From NCBI RefSeq assembly GCF_002252045.1, contig NZ_NEFF01000002.1:124001-188000 (forward strand): a DNA stretch of 64,000 nucleotides, written 5' to 3'. Both the position numbers and the translations under genes were made by a program. Below, piece after piece: positions 63,161 through 64,000 of the stretch (position 1 is the stretch's first letter; each line of letters opens with the position of its first letter). The notes beneath the pieces were generated by a model. The model was not told the origin of the DNA and made no database searches. It saw only the letters and a list, made by a program, of their open reading frames with translations. The stretch comes from Ignatzschineria sp. F8392 (GTDB lineage Bacteria > Pseudomonadota > Gammaproteobacteria > Cardiobacteriales > Wohlfahrtiimonadaceae).

Positions 63161-63186
63161 TAAAAAAACCTCCGCTTGGGAGGTTT
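63161..63186 (-). terminator. Rho-independent terminator of the 63253-63528 gene
   Basis: AAACCTCC (63166-63173) pairs with GGAGGTTT (63179-63186). On the minus strand it is followed by a T-run (A-run 63162-63168). Confidence 0.85.
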
Positions 63187-63252
63187 CTAACAGAGCTGCA
63201 AGGTATCAAAATCCCTTGAATTATAATAGAGCCATTTTATAGATCGCTAAAA

Positions 63253-63528
63253 TTAAATCTTTGCTAGTAGCTCAAGACCTTCTTTATTATTTTCAAAACA
63301 GCGGTCGAAAGCTCTTTCTACTTGTTTAGAGTGATTATTTTCAGATAATGCTGAGCGTGGGTGCGCGACAATGTCTCTGTTTCTCTCAATTAAGATGAGA
63401 CTATATTCCAAATCTAATTGATCGGTTAACTCTTGAATACGTTGTTGACTCTCAGCCGACATATATCTTTGCGTAAATTCTTTAGAAGAAATTCTCTTTT
63501 TATCTGTTTTAAGCACTTCAGTTTTCAT
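63253..63528 (-). CDS. Small hypothetical protein
   Basis: The 91-residue protein starts MKTEVLKTDKKRISSKEFTQ, preceded by GGGAGA. It continues with SLILIERNRDIVAHPRSALS and a C-terminal helix RAFDRCFENNKEGLELLAKI. It has its own terminator, so it is probably expressed. I recognise no family; the length and charge resemble accessory proteins near toxin-antitoxin loci, but no partner gene is present. Confidence 0.6.
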   Translation of the reverse strand: MKTEVLKTDKKRISSKEFTQRYMSAESQQRIQELTDQLDLEYSLILIERNRDIVAHPRSALSENNHSKQVERAFDRCFENNKEGLELLAKI

Positions 63529-63741
63529 ATTTTCTCCCTTTAGCTTCAACCTATAATTTAATATTTATTGGAGATCTATTAAATAATAAGATCATATCTC
63601 GGCATAGGATAGATATCCTCTAACAATATAAGGGTAGCTCTCTTCTGCCATTACAAGGACGATTGAGGAAATTATTTTCTAAACACAATGAGGGATATCT
63701 GCAAATCAAGTTAGACTGCATATGTACAAATAAGTAATGAT

Positions 63742-63945
63742 TAATCTCCCGGTATTATCGATGCCAAACCGCGGGCATGCACCGGTGAAAAGAATGAAAT
63801 AGTTGGCTCCCGCCGTTCAACAAACCTTCTTAAGAATAATTGATCAAAATTAATTGAGACAAAAGAGGCTGTTGAGTTGCCGGAGATTACTATCGCACTC
63901 TTCCAGAAGCTACGCGCCGGCAATGGGGCATTATCGATGCCGGAC
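63742..63945 (+). repeat. Structured repeat cluster 8 (one B module, one A module, then a partial B)
   Basis: The B module near 63749 has GGTATT-ATC-GATGCC and GCGGGCATGCACCGG. The A module begins near 63876. A partial hairpin (GGGCATTATCGATGCC) follows at about 63925. The remainder of 63529-64000 holds no gene. Confidence 0.78.
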
Positions 63946-64000
63946 CTCGAAAAGGTGCCGACATGGGCTTTTTACTTAATACCTTGTTCTGTTTACAGAA

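Overview
The window is chromosomal DNA from a gammaproteobacterium of moderate-to-low GC (low forties percent, judged by eye). The priA, yceD-rpmF-plsX-fabH, zapA, ubiH-family, uvrC, coaD, queG and glyS-gmhB-plsC-rsmD blocks are typical of that class. The combination fits the Cardiobacterales/Ignatzschineria/Wohlfahrtiimonas group, but that placement is an inference and no 16S gene is present. I see no rRNA, tRNA or CRISPR array.

Layout. 1-5979 (mostly minus strand): priA (cut by the window edge), sohB, a secreted parvulin, bolA, yciB and fabD. 5980-8254: about 2 kb of interspersed structured repeats around a RelB/RelE-type toxin-antitoxin pair, sitting between fabD and fabH, which are normally adjacent. 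8255-25604 (minus): fabH, plsX, rpmF, yceD, moaC, a second repeat cluster, then ycgN-yihY, a HIT protein, zapA and a ZapB-like coiled coil, two UbiH-family monooxygenases, map, dcd, apbC, tsaE, a MATE exporter and uvrC. 26017-32221 (plus): an ACT-domain protein and a TonB-dependent iron/siderophore system (binding protein, permease, ATPase, receptor). 32403-35554 (minus): an N-acetylglutaminylglutamine-type amidotransferase that has Ser in place of the catalytic Cys2, an IscA-like carrier and a degenerate methyltransferase. 35867-39311 (plus): wzz, coaD and queG.

39312-56393 is the accessory polysaccharide region. It opens with a duplicated 3' fragment of queG, a SLOG-like gene and a small TA-flanked MITE. 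An AT-rich Wzy-type O-antigen cluster follows: an EpsG-like polymerase, an Amj-family flippase in place of Wzx, glycosyltransferases, wecB, ugd, a DegT aminotransferase, an initiating sugar transferase and a PglF-like dehydratase. After these come an O-antigen ligase, a decayed stretch with an IS3 remnant, and two more glycosyltransferases. Together with wzz these could build, flip, polymerise, size and ligate an O-polysaccharide. 56618-60972 returns to core genes: glyS (without glyQ), gmhB, a PlsC-like acyltransferase and rsmD. The tail (61262-64000) is mostly repeats around small orphan genes, including a truncated DUF2335 gene.

The most unusual feature is a two-part repeat family spread through eight intergenic clusters, with about 22 copies of a ~48-bp module A and about 18 copies of module B. 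Both modules contain hairpins whose arms change together between copies, and every copy has the same orientation regardless of neighbouring gene direction. This points to selection on an RNA or single-stranded DNA structure. Several stray open frames in these clusters are by-products of the repeats. The genome also carries many short slippage-type tandem repeats in spacers and at gene ends.
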